From: JALORV01 sp963703945
Lineage (GTDB): Bacteria; Pseudomonadota; Gammaproteobacteria; Burkholderiales; Burkholderiaceae_F
Assembly: GCA_963703945.1 (NCBI GenBank)
Contig: CAVPGM010000045.1
Coordinates: forward strand, 1-64,000
Reading direction: 5' to 3'
Length of the DNA stretch: 64,000 bases
The notes beneath the pieces were generated by a model that did no database searches, was not told where the DNA came from, and saw only the letters and a list, made by a program, of their open reading frames with translations. Below are positions 49,319 to 58,772 of this stretch, piece by piece (within the stretch, counting starts at the first letter, position 1; each line of letters begins with the position of its first letter). Both the position numbers and the translations under genes were made by a program.

Positions 49319-50790
49319 CGCGCTCCAGCACTCGGCCCGGCCGGCGGCCGTCGTCAGACCGCACGGACCGCAAGCGCAGCCCAGCGCGCAGCAGCGTATC
49401 GCCGGAGCGGACTCGCACCGTTCAGTCGCGCACCGTTCAGTCGCGCACCGTTCAGTCGCGCACCGATCCGGCGCGCGATGATCGGCCGCGTCTGAATTCG
49501 GCGTCGCAGCGCGCTGCCGTGCCGCACAAGGTCACGTCACTGATCGTCGACGAGCTGGCGCTGGCGCTCGCGCGCGTGCTGCGGTTCGACGGCCCGGCAG
49601 ACGCGGTCATGTCGCACTTCTTTCGTGAGCATGCCAAGCTGGGAAGCCGCGATCGCAGCTTGATCGCCGAAGCCATATTTCACGCGTTGCGGCGCTACGC
49701 CACGCTGGGCTGGGTGATGCAGCCGGCTGTGCCTGCACGTGCCACACGCCTGGCTGCGCTGATCACGCTCGCCCGTCAGCACGGTGTCGATGCCCTGGAC
49801 CAACGCGCGCTGCGCGGCGACGCGACCGCTGTGCGTCACGCGCTTGCAATCGACCTCGCTCATGCGCCATCTTCGGTGCGTGCCGAAATGCCGAACTGGC
49901 TGTACCGCGCGCTCGAGCATCAGTATTCCGACGCCGCACCGCTGCTGGCCGCGCTCACCCAACCTGCGCCCCTCGATCTGCGCGTCAATCTGATCAAGGC
50001 GACGCGGGACGCTGTGCTGGACGAACTGGGCGGGCATGGGGTCGGCGCGACGGCGACCCGCTACTCCCCCGAGGGCATCCGACTCGACCGCAAGCCTGCG
50101 TTGACGCAGTGGCCTGCCTATCGCGAAGGCCGCATCGAGGTGCAAGACGAAGGCAGCCAGCTGATCGCCCGACTGGTGCAGCCTCGGCGCGGCGAGATGG
50201 TGGTTGACTTCTGCGCCGGCGCGGGCGGCAAGACGCTCGCGCTCGGCGCGCTGATGCGTTCGAGCGGCCGCCTCTACGCGTTCGACGTCAACGCACGGCG
50301 GCTCGAAGGGCTCGGTCCCCGGCTCAAGCGCAGCGGCCTTTCGAACGTCCATCCGATCGTCATCCGCAGCGAAAGCGACGTGCGGGTCAAGCGCCTGCAC
50401 GGAAAGTGCGATCGTGTGCTGGTCGATGCACCGTGCTCGGGATCGGGCACACTGCGCCGCAATCCCGATCTGAAGTGGCGTTTCGACGAGACGGAGCTGG
50501 CGCGTGTCAACGCGGTACAGCGGTCGGTGTTGGCGGCGGCCGCCCGGCTGCCCCGACCGGGCGGCCGACTGGTCTACGTCACCTGTTCGCTACTCGCGCA
50601 GGAGAATCAGCAGGTCATCGAAGAGTTCCTTGCGGCCCATCCCGAGTACCAACTGCAACCGGCCAGCGAGATCCTGGCTTCGCAGTCGATCGCAGTCGAG
50701 CATGCCGCGCGTTTCGCACCGTATTTCATAATGCTGCCTCATCTGCATGCGACCGACGGCTTCTTCGCGGCCGTCCTCGAGAGGCAATAG
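49315..50790 (+). CDS. RsmB/NOP family 16S rRNA (cytosine-C5)-methyltransferase
   Basis: 491-residue SAM-dependent rRNA methyltransferase. The first 65 residues are Arg/Ser/Thr-rich and include TVQSR repeated three times. A helical domain follows (residues about 75-200), then the methyltransferase domain: VVDFCAGAGGKTLALGALMR, VDAPCSGSGTLRRNPDLKWR (product-release Cys) and VYVTCSLLAQENQQVIEEFL (catalytic Cys). Probably RsmB (C967) but a related specificity is possible. ATG overlaps purN. Confidence 0.88.
   Translation: MTRSSTRPGRRPSSDRTDRKRSPARSSVSPERTRTVQSRTVQSRTVQSRTDPARDDRPRLNSASQRAAVPHKVTSLIVDELALALARVLRFDGPADAVMSHFFREHAKLGSRDRSLIAEAIFHALRRYATLGWVMQPAVPARATRLAALITLARQHGVDALDQRALRGDATAVRHALAIDLAHAPSSVRAEMPNWLYRALEHQYSDAAPLLAALTQPAPLDLRVNLIKATRDAVLDELGGHGVGATATRYSPEGIRLDRKPALTQWPAYREGRIEVQDEGSQLIARLVQPRRGEMVVDFCAGAGGKTLALGALMRSSGRLYAFDVNARRLEGLGPRLKRSGLSNVHPIVIRSESDVRVKRLHGKCDRVLVDAPCSGSGTLRRNPDLKWRFDETELARVNAVQRSVLAAAARLPRPGGRLVYVTCSLLAQENQQVIEEFLAAHPEYQLQPASEILASQSIAVEHAARFAPYFIMLPHLHATDGFFAAVLERQ
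49411..49470 (+). repeat. 15-bp tandem repeat in the RsmB-type gene
   Basis: TCGCGCACCGTTCAG occurs twice perfectly (49426-49440 and 49441-49455), flanked by diverged copies on each side. It encodes repeated TVQSR in the disordered N-terminal extension. The period of 15 keeps the frame. Confidence 0.85.
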
Positions 50791-52150
50791 ATGCCCGAGT
50801 CAGCGCTGCTGCAGGAAGTGATCGACATCATCCGCGCGGGTCTCGCGCGGCCGCAGTCGCTCTGGCAACTGGCGGTGATTGCGGCCGGCCTTATCGGTGG
50901 CTGGTTGATCGCGCGGACGGTCCGCCGTCGCATCCGCGCCCGCGCCGACGCGGAAGCCCAGGACAGCGGTCTGCGTGCCGATGTGCTGCGCTTCTCGATC
51001 GACGGCATGCGCCGGCTGGCATTTCCGATCAGCGCCCTGCTGATCATGCTGGCCGGAGCGATGGCATTGCGCGCAGGCGGCCTGGTTCACCGCTTCGCTG
51101 ACGTCCAATTGCTGCGGCTGGCGCTGACGCTGGTGGCGGCGATGGCCGTGATCCGGCTGATGGTCTACGTCTTGCGGCGTTCGCTGCCACGCGCGACCTG
51201 GCTCGGGACGTTCGAACGATGGATCGCGCTGGTGATGTGGCTCGCCGTGGCGCTCTATCTGACCGGCGTGCTGAACGACGTCGTCGACACGCTCGAATCG
51301 ATGCGTCTGCCGGTAGGACGCTCGCAGATCAGCGTGTGGGACCTGCTGATCGCCGCAGCCTCAGTGCTGGCCACGGTGCTGGCCGCGCTGTGGATTGGCT
51401 CGTCTCTGGAATCGAGGCTGATGCGGGCGGAGTCGCTGACCGCCAATTCGCGTGTCGTGCTGACGCGGGTGATCAAGGCATTGCTGCTGGTGGTCGCCGT
51501 GATGGTGGCGCTCTCGCTGGTCGGGATCGACCTGACCGTGCTGTCAGTGTTCGGCGGTGCACTCGGCGTCGGCCTTGGCCTGGGCCTGCAACGAGATCGC
51601 CAGCAACTATGTCAGCGGATTCATCATCCTGCTGGATCGCAGCCTGTCAATCGGCGACATGATCACCGCCGACAAGTACTACGGTCGCGTCACGCAGATC
51701 AACACGCGCTATACGGTGATCAAGGCGCTCGACGGCACCGAGACGATCCTGCCGAACGAAATGCTGGTGTCGACGCCGGTCATCAACCATTCGTACACCG
51801 ACCGGACGGTGCGGGTGGTCGTCAAGGTAGCAATTGCCTACTCTGCGGATCTCGACCACGCATTGCAGATTCTCGGCGAATGCGCACGCAATCAGCCGCG
51901 CGTGCTGGCGCAGCCGGAACCGGCCGCATTCGTGACGGGGCTTGCTGCCGACGGCGTTGAGCTCGAGGTCGGCTTCTGGATCCGCGATCCCGAGGAAGGG
52001 ACGCTGGCGGTGCGGTCGGACATCTCGCGCGAGGTCCTGCGTCGTTTCGCGGCTGAAAAGATCACCATTCCGTTTCCGCAGCGCGAGGTGCGACTGATGC
52101 CGCCAGACGCCGCCGAAGCGCTGCGCCCGACCGCCGGCAAAGCGCCTTGA
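50791..52150 (+). CDS. Mechanosensitive ion channel family protein (MscS type), one frameshift
   Basis: Small-conductance channel-like protein of about 452 residues. Several N-terminal helices precede the pore helix VFGGALGVGLGLGLQ, and the beta domain reads NYVSGFIILLDRSLSIGDMI and ILPNEMLVSTPVINHSY. One extra C near 51590 separates the pore helix from EIASNYVSG. It starts right after the RsmB-type gene. It probably releases pressure during osmotic downshift. Confidence 0.9.
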
Positions 52151-52179
52151 TCGGCCGCAAATCGCCCTGAACTTGGCCC

Positions 52180-52208
52180 TTGGGTGAGATCGGGTTGGCA
52201 GGTATAAT
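52180..52208 (+). promoter_or_regulatory. Sigma70 promoter of the desaturase gene
   Basis: TTGGGT (52180-52185), a 17-bp spacer and a perfect TATAAT (52203-52208), 86 bp upstream of the desaturase ATG. Confidence 0.8.
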
Positions 52209-52294
52209 GCTGCACTGCGCAAAGCCGGTGGGCTGCTCCCGGATTGCCTGCGTGACGCACCCCGGCAGCCGGCCTTCACTAGGAATCCCTTTAC

Positions 52295-53494
52295 ATGTAT
52301 CTGCTCGAATTTCTCGACGGTGGTCTGCTGCAACTGTCGTGGTGGCAACTGATCATCGCGGCGCTGCTGCTGACGCACGTCACGATCGCCGCCGTCACCA
52401 TCTACCTGCACCGCAGCCAGGCGCATCGTGCGCTCGACCTGCATCCGGCCGTCGCCAACTTCTTCCGCGCCTGGCTGTGGCTGACCACCGGCATGCAGAC
52501 CAAGGAGTGGGTGTCGATCCATCGCAAGCATCACGCCAAGTGCGAAACGACCGAGGATCCGCACAGCCCGCAGACGCGCGGCATCAAGACGGTGCTGTGG
52601 ACCGGTGCCGAGCTCTACAAGGCCGAGGCCGAGAACCAGGAAACGCTGTCGCGCTACGGCCACGGAACGCCGAACGACTGGGTAGAGCGCAATCTCTACT
52701 CCAAATACACCTGGGAGGGCGTCGGCCTGATGCTTGGCGCCGATCTGATCCTGTTCGGGGCAGCTGGGTTGGCGGTGTGGGCGGTGCAGATGATGTGGAT
52801 CCCGTTTTTCGCCGCCGGCGTCATCAACGGCATCGGCCACTACTGGGGTTACCGCAACTACGACGTACCGGATGCCAGCAACAATATCTCGCCTTGGGGC
52901 GTGCTGATCGGCGGCGAAGAGTTGCACAACAATCACCACACACACCCGACCTCGGCCAAGTTCTCGCTGCGCTGGTTCGAGTTCGACCTGGGCTGGAACT
53001 ACATCCGCGCGCTGCAGGCGGTCGGACTGGCCAAGGTACTGCGAGTGGCGCCGGTTCCCAAGGTGGCGGAGCCGAAGCGCTCGGTCGATTTCGAAACGCT
53101 GCAAGCCTTGATTGCCAATCGCTACGACCTGCTGGCGAAGTACGCGCGCAACCTGAAACAAGCCTATCGGGACGAGATCGGCAGGCTGCACCTGCCGGCG
53201 GCCGAGCAGGCACGCTTTGCCAGCCTCAAGCGCTGGCTGCGCAAGGGCGATGTGTCATCGCTGCCGACCGAGCAGCAACGGTCGCTGAGCGATCTGATGG
53301 CGCACAGCCGCGTGATGAAGACGCTGGTCGAAATGCGCTCCGAACTGGCGACGACGTGGGAAAAGAACTCGGCGACCCGCGAGCAGATGCTGGTGCATCT
53401 GCAGGACTGGATCGCACGTGCCGAAGCGAGCCGCATCACTGCACTCGAACAAGTCGCGCTGCGTATCCGCAGCTATCGGACCATGCCCGCGTAA
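52295..53494 (+). CDS. Membrane acyl-CoA/lipid fatty acid desaturase
   Basis: Intact 399-residue desaturase that introduces double bonds into membrane fatty acids. Three histidine boxes: HRSQAH, HRKHH and HNNHH, with helices WQLIIAALLLTHVTIAAVTI and FFAAGVINGIGHYWGYRN. A charged helical C-terminal region of about 120 residues follows the desaturase core. It has its own strong promoter and a terminator at 53524, so it is monocistronic. Confidence 0.9.
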   Translation: MYLLEFLDGGLLQLSWWQLIIAALLLTHVTIAAVTIYLHRSQAHRALDLHPAVANFFRAWLWLTTGMQTKEWVSIHRKHHAKCETTEDPHSPQTRGIKTVLWTGAELYKAEAENQETLSRYGHGTPNDWVERNLYSKYTWEGVGLMLGADLILFGAAGLAVWAVQMMWIPFFAAGVINGIGHYWGYRNYDVPDASNNISPWGVLIGGEELHNNHHTHPTSAKFSLRWFEFDLGWNYIRALQAVGLAKVLRVAPVPKVAEPKRSVDFETLQALIANRYDLLAKYARNLKQAYRDEIGRLHLPAAEQARFASLKRWLRKGDVSSLPTEQQRSLSDLMAHSRVMKTLVEMRSELATTWEKNSATREQMLVHLQDWIARAEASRITALEQVALRIRSYRTMPA

Positions 53495-53523
53495 CCGTCG
53501 CGGCCGCGAAGGCCTGAAAAAAA

Positions 53524-53547
53524 GCCCGGACACGTCCGGGCTTTTTT
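53524..53547. terminator. Bidirectional terminator between desaturase and rpmG
   Basis: GCCCGGAC-AC-GTCCGGGC with T residues after the stem and A residues before it, so it can end both the desaturase and the convergent rpmBG transcripts. Confidence 0.9.
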
Positions 53548-53562
53548 GTTGCATCGAAACGG

Positions 53563-53730
53563 CTACTTCAGCTTCGTTTCCTTGTAGGAGACGTGCTTGC
53601 GCGCCACCGGGTCGAACTTCATCATCTGCAGCTTCTCAGGTGTCGTCTTCTTGTTCTTGGATGTCGTGTAGAAATGGCCGGTCCCGGCCGTGGATTCGAG
53701 CTTGATCTTTTCGCGTGCGCCCTTGGCCAT
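53563..53730 (-). CDS. rpmG: 50S ribosomal protein L33
   Basis: 55-residue ribosomal protein: MAKGAREKIKLESTAGTGHF, then YTTSKNKKTTPEKLQMMKFD and PVARKHVSYKETKLK. It is the cysteine-free (zinc-free) form. 43 bp after rpmB, co-transcribed. Confidence 0.96.
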   Translation of the reverse strand: MAKGAREKIKLESTAGTGHFYTTSKNKKTTPEKLQMMKFDPVARKHVSYKETKLK

Positions 53731-53773
53731 CGTGTTCTCCTGTCAGGTTCTTGCGCGCTCCGGAGCCTGCGCC

Positions 53774-54010
53774 CTAGGCGATCTCACCGCGGGCGCGCAG
53801 GTCGGCCAGCACGACGTCCAGCCCCTTCTTGTCGATTGTCCGCAGCGCCGCGTTGGTCAGGCGCAGGCGCACCCAGCGGTTTTCGCTCTCGACCCAGAAG
53901 CGGCGGTACTGCAAATTGGGCATGAAGCGGCGCTTGGTCCGGTTGTTGGCGTGGGAAACGTGGTTCCCCGTCATCGGTCGCTTGCCGGTCACTTGACACA
54001 CACGTGCCAT
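53774..54010 (-). CDS. rpmB: 50S ribosomal protein L28
   Basis: 78-residue ribosomal protein: MARVCQVTGKRPMTGNHVSH, ANNRTKRRFMPNLQYRRFWV. Usual rpmB-rpmG order. A TATAAT -10 box lies 68 bp upstream. Confidence 0.97.
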   Translation of the reverse strand: MARVCQVTGKRPMTGNHVSHANNRTKRRFMPNLQYRRFWVESENRWVRLRLTNAALRTIDKKGLDVVLADLRARGEIA

Positions 54011-54078
54011 TTTGATGCTCCTGACTCTGTGTTGTGCTCAGCTCTGCTCCGCCCGCAAGGCCAAGCGCAAAGCTGCGA

Positions 54079-54084
54079 ATTATA
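54079..54084 (-). promoter_or_regulatory. -10 element upstream of rpmBG
   Basis: TATAAT on the minus strand within GCATATAATTCGC. The -35 region (TGGCAA) is a weak match. Confidence 0.5.
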
Positions 54085-54122
54085 TGCACTTTTCGTCCAG
54101 CTTGCCACGTTCGCGAGGCCGC

Positions 54123-54797
54123 TCAGACGAGTCCGCGCTCGGCAAGCGAGACCGTCTGGCTGCCCGCCACGATCAGGTGGTCGAGGACCTTGACGTCGAC
54201 TAGCGCCAGCGACTGCTTGAGGCTCGCGGTCAGCAGTTCGTCGCTGCGGCTCGGCTCGGCGACGCCCGACGGGTGGTTGTGAGCGAAGATCACGGCGGCC
54301 GCATTGATCGACAGCGCCCGCTTGACGACTTCGCGTGGATACACGCTGGTCTGTGTCAGCGTGCCGCGGAACAGTTCCTCGGCAACCAGCAGCCGGTTCT
54401 GCGAATCGAGGAACAACGCCAGGAACACCTCGTGCGGCAGATTCCCGAGCGTCATGCGCAGATAGTCGCGTACCTTCCCGGGCGAAGTCAGTACGGCGTC
54501 GCGCCTGACGTCTTCGCGGATCGATCGTCGCGCCAGCTCGAGCACCGCCTGCAATTGCGCCGACTTGGCCGGTCCCAGGCCCGCGAGTCGCCCCAGTTCT
54601 GCGGGCGTGGCGGCGAGCAGTCCGCTCAGACCTCCGAAACGGGCAAGCGCTTCGCGTCCGAGGTCCAGCGCACTGCGGCCGGCGGTTCCAGTGCGCAGGA
54701 ACACCGCGATCAGCTCGGCGTCGGACAACACCTGTGGCCCATGCGCCAGCATCCGCTCGCGCGGGCGCTCGCCCTCGGGCCAGTCCTTAATCGCCAC
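54123..54797 (-). CDS. radC: RadC family JAB-domain protein
   Basis: 224-residue protein. N-terminal helix-hairpin-helix region (ATPAELGRLAGLGPAKSAQL) and C-terminal JAMM metal motif AAVIFAHNHPSGVAEPSRSD. The GTG at 54797 (VAIKDWPEGERPRERML) matches the family start. Despite its name a DNA-repair role is not established. It is divergent from fkpB. Confidence 0.92.
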   Translation of the reverse strand: MAIKDWPEGERPRERMLAHGPQVLSDAELIAVFLRTGTAGRSALDLGREALARFGGLSGLLAATPAELGRLAGLGPAKSAQLQAVLELARRSIREDVRRDAVLTSPGKVRDYLRMTLGNLPHEVFLALFLDSQNRLLVAEELFRGTLTQTSVYPREVVKRALSINAAAVIFAHNHPSGVAEPSRSDELLTASLKQSLALVDVKVLDHLIVAGSQTVSLAERGLV

Positions 54798-54826
54798 GCG
54801 GGCTGCCTCGACTAGAATCTTCGACC

Positions 54827-55285
54827 ATGCCCGACTCTCCACTCATTGCGCCGGGTGCGCACGTCACGCTGCATTATCGTATCGCCGTCATGATCGAAGG
54901 CACCGAGCGCGAGGTGATGACGACCTTCGACGCGCGTCCGGCGACGCTGACGATCGGTGCTGGCGAACTGCCAGACACGCTGGAGGCGCGCCTGCTGGGG
55001 CTCGGCGCGGGCGCGCGGGAGGTGTTCGAGCTGGAGGCCGGCGAAGGCTATGGCGCACGCAATCCACAGCTTGTGCAGAGTCTGTCGCGCTCGACATTCG
55101 AGACGTACGCCGATCGGGGCGTCGATTACGCGCCGGGTGACGTGGTCGAGATCGCCGGTCCTGCGGGCCGGCGTCTGGCGGGTGTGCTGAAGGAGCGCGA
55201 CGCGGAACGCGTGGTGATCGACTTCAATCATCCGTTGGCCGGGCGACCGCTGCGCTTTGCGGTCCACGTGGTCGGAGTGCTGTGA
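54827..55285 (+). CDS. FKBP-type peptidyl-prolyl isomerase, SlpA-like
   Basis: 152-residue protein of the SlpA/FkpB class: GAHVTLHYRIAVMIEGTERE, TIGAGELPDTLEARLLGLGA and DFNHPLAGRPLRFAVHVVGV. An insert-in-flap domain is present in the middle. The gene pairs with ispH as in many proteobacteria, ending 2 bp before its ATG. Confidence 0.92.
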   Translation: MPDSPLIAPGAHVTLHYRIAVMIEGTEREVMTTFDARPATLTIGAGELPDTLEARLLGLGAGAREVFELEAGEGYGARNPQLVQSLSRSTFETYADRGVDYAPGDVVEIAGPAGRRLAGVLKERDAERVVIDFNHPLAGRPLRFAVHVVGVL

Positions 55286-55287
55286 CG

Positions 55288-56223
55288 ATGGATGTGCTGC
55301 TGGCCCAGCCGCGCGGGTTCTGCGCCGGGGTGGATCGTGCGATCGAGATCGTCGAACGTGCATTGACCTTGCACGGAGCGCCGATCTACGTTCGCCACGA
55401 AATCGTTCACAACACTTACGTGGTCGACGATCTGCGCCGCAAGGGGGCGGTCTTCGTCAATGAACTGGACGAAGTGCCGACCGGCGGCACGGTGGTCTTC
55501 TCGGCGCACGGCGTATCGAAAGCGGTGCAGGCGGCGGCGGCGCGTCGCGGCCTGCAGGTCTTCGACGCCACCTGTCCGCTTGTCACCAAGGTACACGTGG
55601 AAGTGGCGAAGATGCACGCCGTCGGTCACGAAATCGTGATGATCGGCCATGAAGGACATCCGGAAGTCGAAGGCACCATGGGGCAACTGCTGTCCGGCAT
55701 GCATCTCGTGCAAACCGTCGAGGACGTCGCCCGATTGCAGGTGCGCAATCCCGAGCGGGTCGCCTACGTCACTCAGACGACACTGTCGCTGGATGATGCC
55801 GGCGCCGTGATCGACGCTCTGCGGCGCCGTTTTCCGCACATCGCTGAGCCGAAGAAGGCCGACATCTGCTACGCGACCCAGAACCGGCAGGATGCCGTCA
55901 AGTTCATGGCGCCACAGGTCGACATCGTGATCGTGGTCGGCAGCCCGAAAAGCTCGAACTCGAACCGGCTGCGCGAGGTGGCCGAGCGCTTTGGCGTTCC
56001 GGCGTACCTGGTCGACACGGCTGCGCAACTGGACCCGGCGTGGTTTGCTGGACGGCGCAGGATTGGCGTAACGGCCGGTGCGTCGGCACCGGAAGTTCTG
56101 GTCCAGGAACTGATCGCGGCGCTGAAGGCGATCGGCGCCGGCAGTGTCAGCGTGCTCGACGGTGTGAAGGAAGACGTCGTGTTCCCGATGCCCAAGGGCC
56201 TGGGTCGCATAGCCGCCGCCTGA
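55288..56223 (+). CDS. ispH: 4-hydroxy-3-methylbut-2-enyl diphosphate reductase
   Basis: 311-residue iron-sulfur enzyme of the last MEP-pathway step. Three cluster cysteines are in RGFCAGVDRAIEIVE, FDATCPLVTKVHVEV and ADICYATQNRQDAVK. The catalytic Glu is in GHEGHPEVEGTMGQ. I use ATG 55288; a GTG at 55282 overlaps the fkpB stop. Confidence 0.96.
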   Translation: MDVLLAQPRGFCAGVDRAIEIVERALTLHGAPIYVRHEIVHNTYVVDDLRRKGAVFVNELDEVPTGGTVVFSAHGVSKAVQAAAARRGLQVFDATCPLVTKVHVEVAKMHAVGHEIVMIGHEGHPEVEGTMGQLLSGMHLVQTVEDVARLQVRNPERVAYVTQTTLSLDDAGAVIDALRRRFPHIAEPKKADICYATQNRQDAVKFMAPQVDIVIVVGSPKSSNSNRLREVAERFGVPAYLVDTAAQLDPAWFAGRRRIGVTAGASAPEVLVQELIAALKAIGAGSVSVLDGVKEDVVFPMPKGLGRIAAA

Positions 56224-56253
56224 ATCCGCATGGAGAATCACAAGGAGACACCG

Positions 56254-56835
56254 ATGAAGAACTGGCTCGGAATCGTGACAGCCGTAGTCCTGCTGGTCGC
56301 ATGCCCCGTTGCGCAGGCACAACCGGTCGAGATGGAAGGGCAGAAGTTCGAACCGACGGTGCAGGTTGGCGGGCAGACCCTTACCCTGAACGGCGTCGGA
56401 CTGCGCAAGCGGGCGATCTTCAAGGTGTATGTCAACGGCCTGTACGTGCCGCAGAAGAGCGGCGACGCAGCGACGATCATCAACGAGAAGGGCGCGCGCC
56501 GGGCTTCGTTGCACATGCTGCGCGATGTTGATGCCGACAGTTTCGTCAGCGCCTTCACCGATGGTTTGCGCAACAACCTCAGCGAAGCCCAGCTGGCGGC
56601 GCTCAAGCCGCAGATCGAAACCTTCACCGGTACGCTCAAGTCGATCGGCGAGGCCAAGAAGGGCGATGTGATCAATTTCGATTACACGCCGGACGCAGGC
56701 ACGCGCATCACGGTCAACGGCCAGCCGCGCGGAACGCCGATCGCGGGTGCGGATTTCTATTCTGCCGTGATGCGCGTCTGGCTCGGAGACAAGCCGGTCG
56801 ATGACGGTCTCAAGAAGGGCCTGCTCGGAGGTTGA
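56254..56835 (+). CDS. Chalcone isomerase-like secreted protein
   Basis: 193-residue protein with a signal peptide (GIVTAVVLLVACPVAQAQ) and a chalcone-isomerase-like fold: TLTLNGVGLRKRAIFKVYVN, GLYVPQK, FVSAFTDGLRNNLSEAQLAA and GADFYSAVMRVWLGDKPVDD. Bacterial members lack a flavonoid role; a fatty-acid-binding function is one idea. ATG 56254 follows AAGGAGACACC. Confidence 0.87.
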   Translation: MKNWLGIVTAVVLLVACPVAQAQPVEMEGQKFEPTVQVGGQTLTLNGVGLRKRAIFKVYVNGLYVPQKSGDAATIINEKGARRASLHMLRDVDADSFVSAFTDGLRNNLSEAQLAALKPQIETFTGTLKSIGEAKKGDVINFDYTPDAGTRITVNGQPRGTPIAGADFYSAVMRVWLGDKPVDDGLKKGLLGG

Positions 56836-56836
56836 G

Positions 56837-57340
56837 ATGACAGCGCATGTGGAGCATCAGCACCGCCGGGTGCACGCGGTAGTCGCCGCACCCTTCGGGG
56901 CTGTCGAAGTCGAAACCGACGGCGCGCAGGTCACGGCACTGCGCTTCGTTCGGTCGGCGCCGCCGATGTCTGCCGCTAACGAGCTGGCCGCGGCCGCCGT
57001 CGAACAGTTGCAGTGCTATTTCGCAGACCCGTCATTTCGATTCAGTCTGCCATTGGCGGTACGTGGAACAGCCTTCCAGTGCCGGGTGTGGGACGCCATT
57101 GCGGCGATTCCCGCGGGCGAAACGCGTCGGTACGGCGACCTCGCCAGTGCACTCGATGCTCCGGCTAGGGCGGTCGGCCAGGCCTGCGGCGACAATCGGT
57201 TGCCCATCGTCATCCCATGCCATCGAGTGATTGGGACTGGCGGGCTCGGCGGATTCGCGCACAGCACGAACGGCCATGCGATCACGGTCAAGCGGTGGCT
57301 GCTGGAACACGAGGGCGCGCTGATCGGGACGCTGCTCTAG
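56837..57340 (+). CDS. ogt: Methylated-DNA--protein-cysteine methyltransferase
   Basis: 167-residue O6-alkylguanine repair protein. The active-site cysteine is in LPIVIPCHRVIGTGGLGGFA; FQCRVWDAIAAIPAGETRRY is the DNA-binding region. It starts one base after the preceding stop and lies 6 bp before xerD. Confidence 0.94.
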   Translation: MTAHVEHQHRRVHAVVAAPFGAVEVETDGAQVTALRFVRSAPPMSAANELAAAAVEQLQCYFADPSFRFSLPLAVRGTAFQCRVWDAIAAIPAGETRRYGDLASALDAPARAVGQACGDNRLPIVIPCHRVIGTGGLGGFAHSTNGHAITVKRWLLEHEGALIGTLL

Positions 57341-57346
57341 CGCGGC

Positions 57347-58228
57347 ATGGACCCGCTGATCGACGGGTTCCTGGACGCACTCTGGCTGGAAGACGGACTG
57401 TCGCGCAACACGCTGGCGGCCTACCGTCGCGACCTGGCTGGATTGTCGCGCTGGCTGGCAGTGCGTGATGTCGAGCTGGTCGCGGCGAGCGAGGTCAATC
57501 TCGCCGGCTATTTCGCCGAAGAGCACGCGACGACGCGCGCAACGACCGCCAATCGCAGGCTGGCGGTCCTGCGCCGCTTCTTTCGCTGGGCCTTGCGCGA
57601 ACGGCTGGTGGCGGTCGATCCGACCGTGCGACTGCGCGGAGCACGTCGGGCCCCGCGCTTCCCGAAGTCGCTCAATGAGGCGCAGGTCGAGGCGTTGCTG
57701 CGAGCGCCCGATGCGGATACGGCGCTCGGCCTGCGCGACCGGGCGATGCTCGAATTGCTCTATGCAACCGGCCTGCGCGTGTCCGAACTGGTGGGTCTGA
57801 AGCTCGGCGAGCTGTCACTGTCGGAAGGGCTGGTACGGATCGTCGGCAAGGGCGCCAAGGAGCGCATCGTTCCGCTCGGAGAAGAGGCGCGTGTCTGGAT
57901 CGAGCGCTATCTCGCCCGGGCGCGCGCGGCGCTGCTGGCGGGGCGTACATCCGACTCGGTGTTTGTCACGCAGCGTGGGGCAGGCATGACGCGCCAGATG
58001 TTCTGGATCCTCGTCAAGCGCTATGCCGGGCGTGCGGCGATTTCTGCGCCGCTGTCCCCGCACGGCTTGCGGCACGCCTTCGCGACGCACCTGCTCAACC
58101 ACGGAGCGGATCTGCGTGTCGTGCAAATGCTGCTGGGCCATGCCGACATTTCGACGACGCAGATCTACACGCATGTTGCGCGCGCGCGCCTGCACGCATT
58201 GCACGCCCAGCACCATCCGCGCGGCTAG
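57347..58228 (+). CDS. xerD: Site-specific tyrosine recombinase XerD
   Basis: Intact 293-residue chromosome-dimer resolvase. Catalytic residues: Arg in ATGLRVSELVGLKL, Lys in GKGAKERIVPL, HGLRHAFATHLLNHG, His in LLGHADISTTQ and nucleophile Tyr in IYTHVARARL. Unlike the recombinases at 1.6-6.1 kb it lies among housekeeping genes. Confidence 0.94.
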   Translation: MDPLIDGFLDALWLEDGLSRNTLAAYRRDLAGLSRWLAVRDVELVAASEVNLAGYFAEEHATTRATTANRRLAVLRRFFRWALRERLVAVDPTVRLRGARRAPRFPKSLNEAQVEALLRAPDADTALGLRDRAMLELLYATGLRVSELVGLKLGELSLSEGLVRIVGKGAKERIVPLGEEARVWIERYLARARAALLAGRTSDSVFVTQRGAGMTRQMFWILVKRYAGRAAISAPLSPHGLRHAFATHLLNHGADLRVVQMLLGHADISTTQIYTHVARARLHALHAQHHPRG

Positions 58229-58265
58229 CTAGCGTGTACCGGTGTCGCGCTTAGACTCGATTCCG

Positions 58266-58769
58266 ATGGCGAAATCGCAGTCGAAGCTGCCACACGTCTC
58301 GGAAACGCCGGCGACGCGGTTTTTGCGCGCGCATGCCGTCCCTTTCGTCGGGCACCCCTACGACTATGTGGAGCACGGCGGCACCGCGGTGTCTGCGCGC
58401 AGCCTTGGAGTCGACGAGCATTCGGTGGTGAAGACACTGGTCATGCAGGACGAAACCGACCAACCACTGGTGGTCCTGATGCACGGTGACTGCTCGGTGT
58501 CGACCAAGAATCTCGCCCGCCAGACCGGGCGCAAGCGGATCGATCCCTGTAGTCCCGATGTCGCGCAGCGCCACTCCGGCTATCTGGTCGGGGGCACGTC
58601 GCCGTTTGCGATGCGCAAAGCGATGCCGGTGTTCGTCGAACGCAGCGTGCTCGCACTGCCGCGCATCTACATCAACGGCGGCCGCCGCGGATTTCTGGTC
58701 GGGATCGATCCGGGTGTACTGACTCAGTGGCTGGCGGCGGTGCCGGTCGACTGCGCGCTGAAGGAGTGA
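58266..58769 (+). CDS. ybaK: Cys-tRNA(Pro) deacylase YbaK
   Basis: 167-residue trans-editing enzyme: FVGHPYDYVEHGGTAVSARS, VVKTLVMQDETDQPLVVLMH, SGYLVGGTSPFAMRKAMPVF. It removes Cys mis-attached to tRNA-Pro. Start ATG 58266 with plsY 3 bp downstream. Confidence 0.93.
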   Translation: MAKSQSKLPHVSETPATRFLRAHAVPFVGHPYDYVEHGGTAVSARSLGVDEHSVVKTLVMQDETDQPLVVLMHGDCSVSTKNLARQTGRKRIDPCSPDVAQRHSGYLVGGTSPFAMRKAMPVFVERSVLALPRIYINGGRRGFLVGIDPGVLTQWLAAVPVDCALKE

Positions 58770-58772
58770 GCC

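Noticed and set aside
49411..49470. Possible CRISPR-like repeat array
   Set aside because: The 15-bp units are directly adjacent without spacers and lie inside a coding frame, and no cas genes are present.
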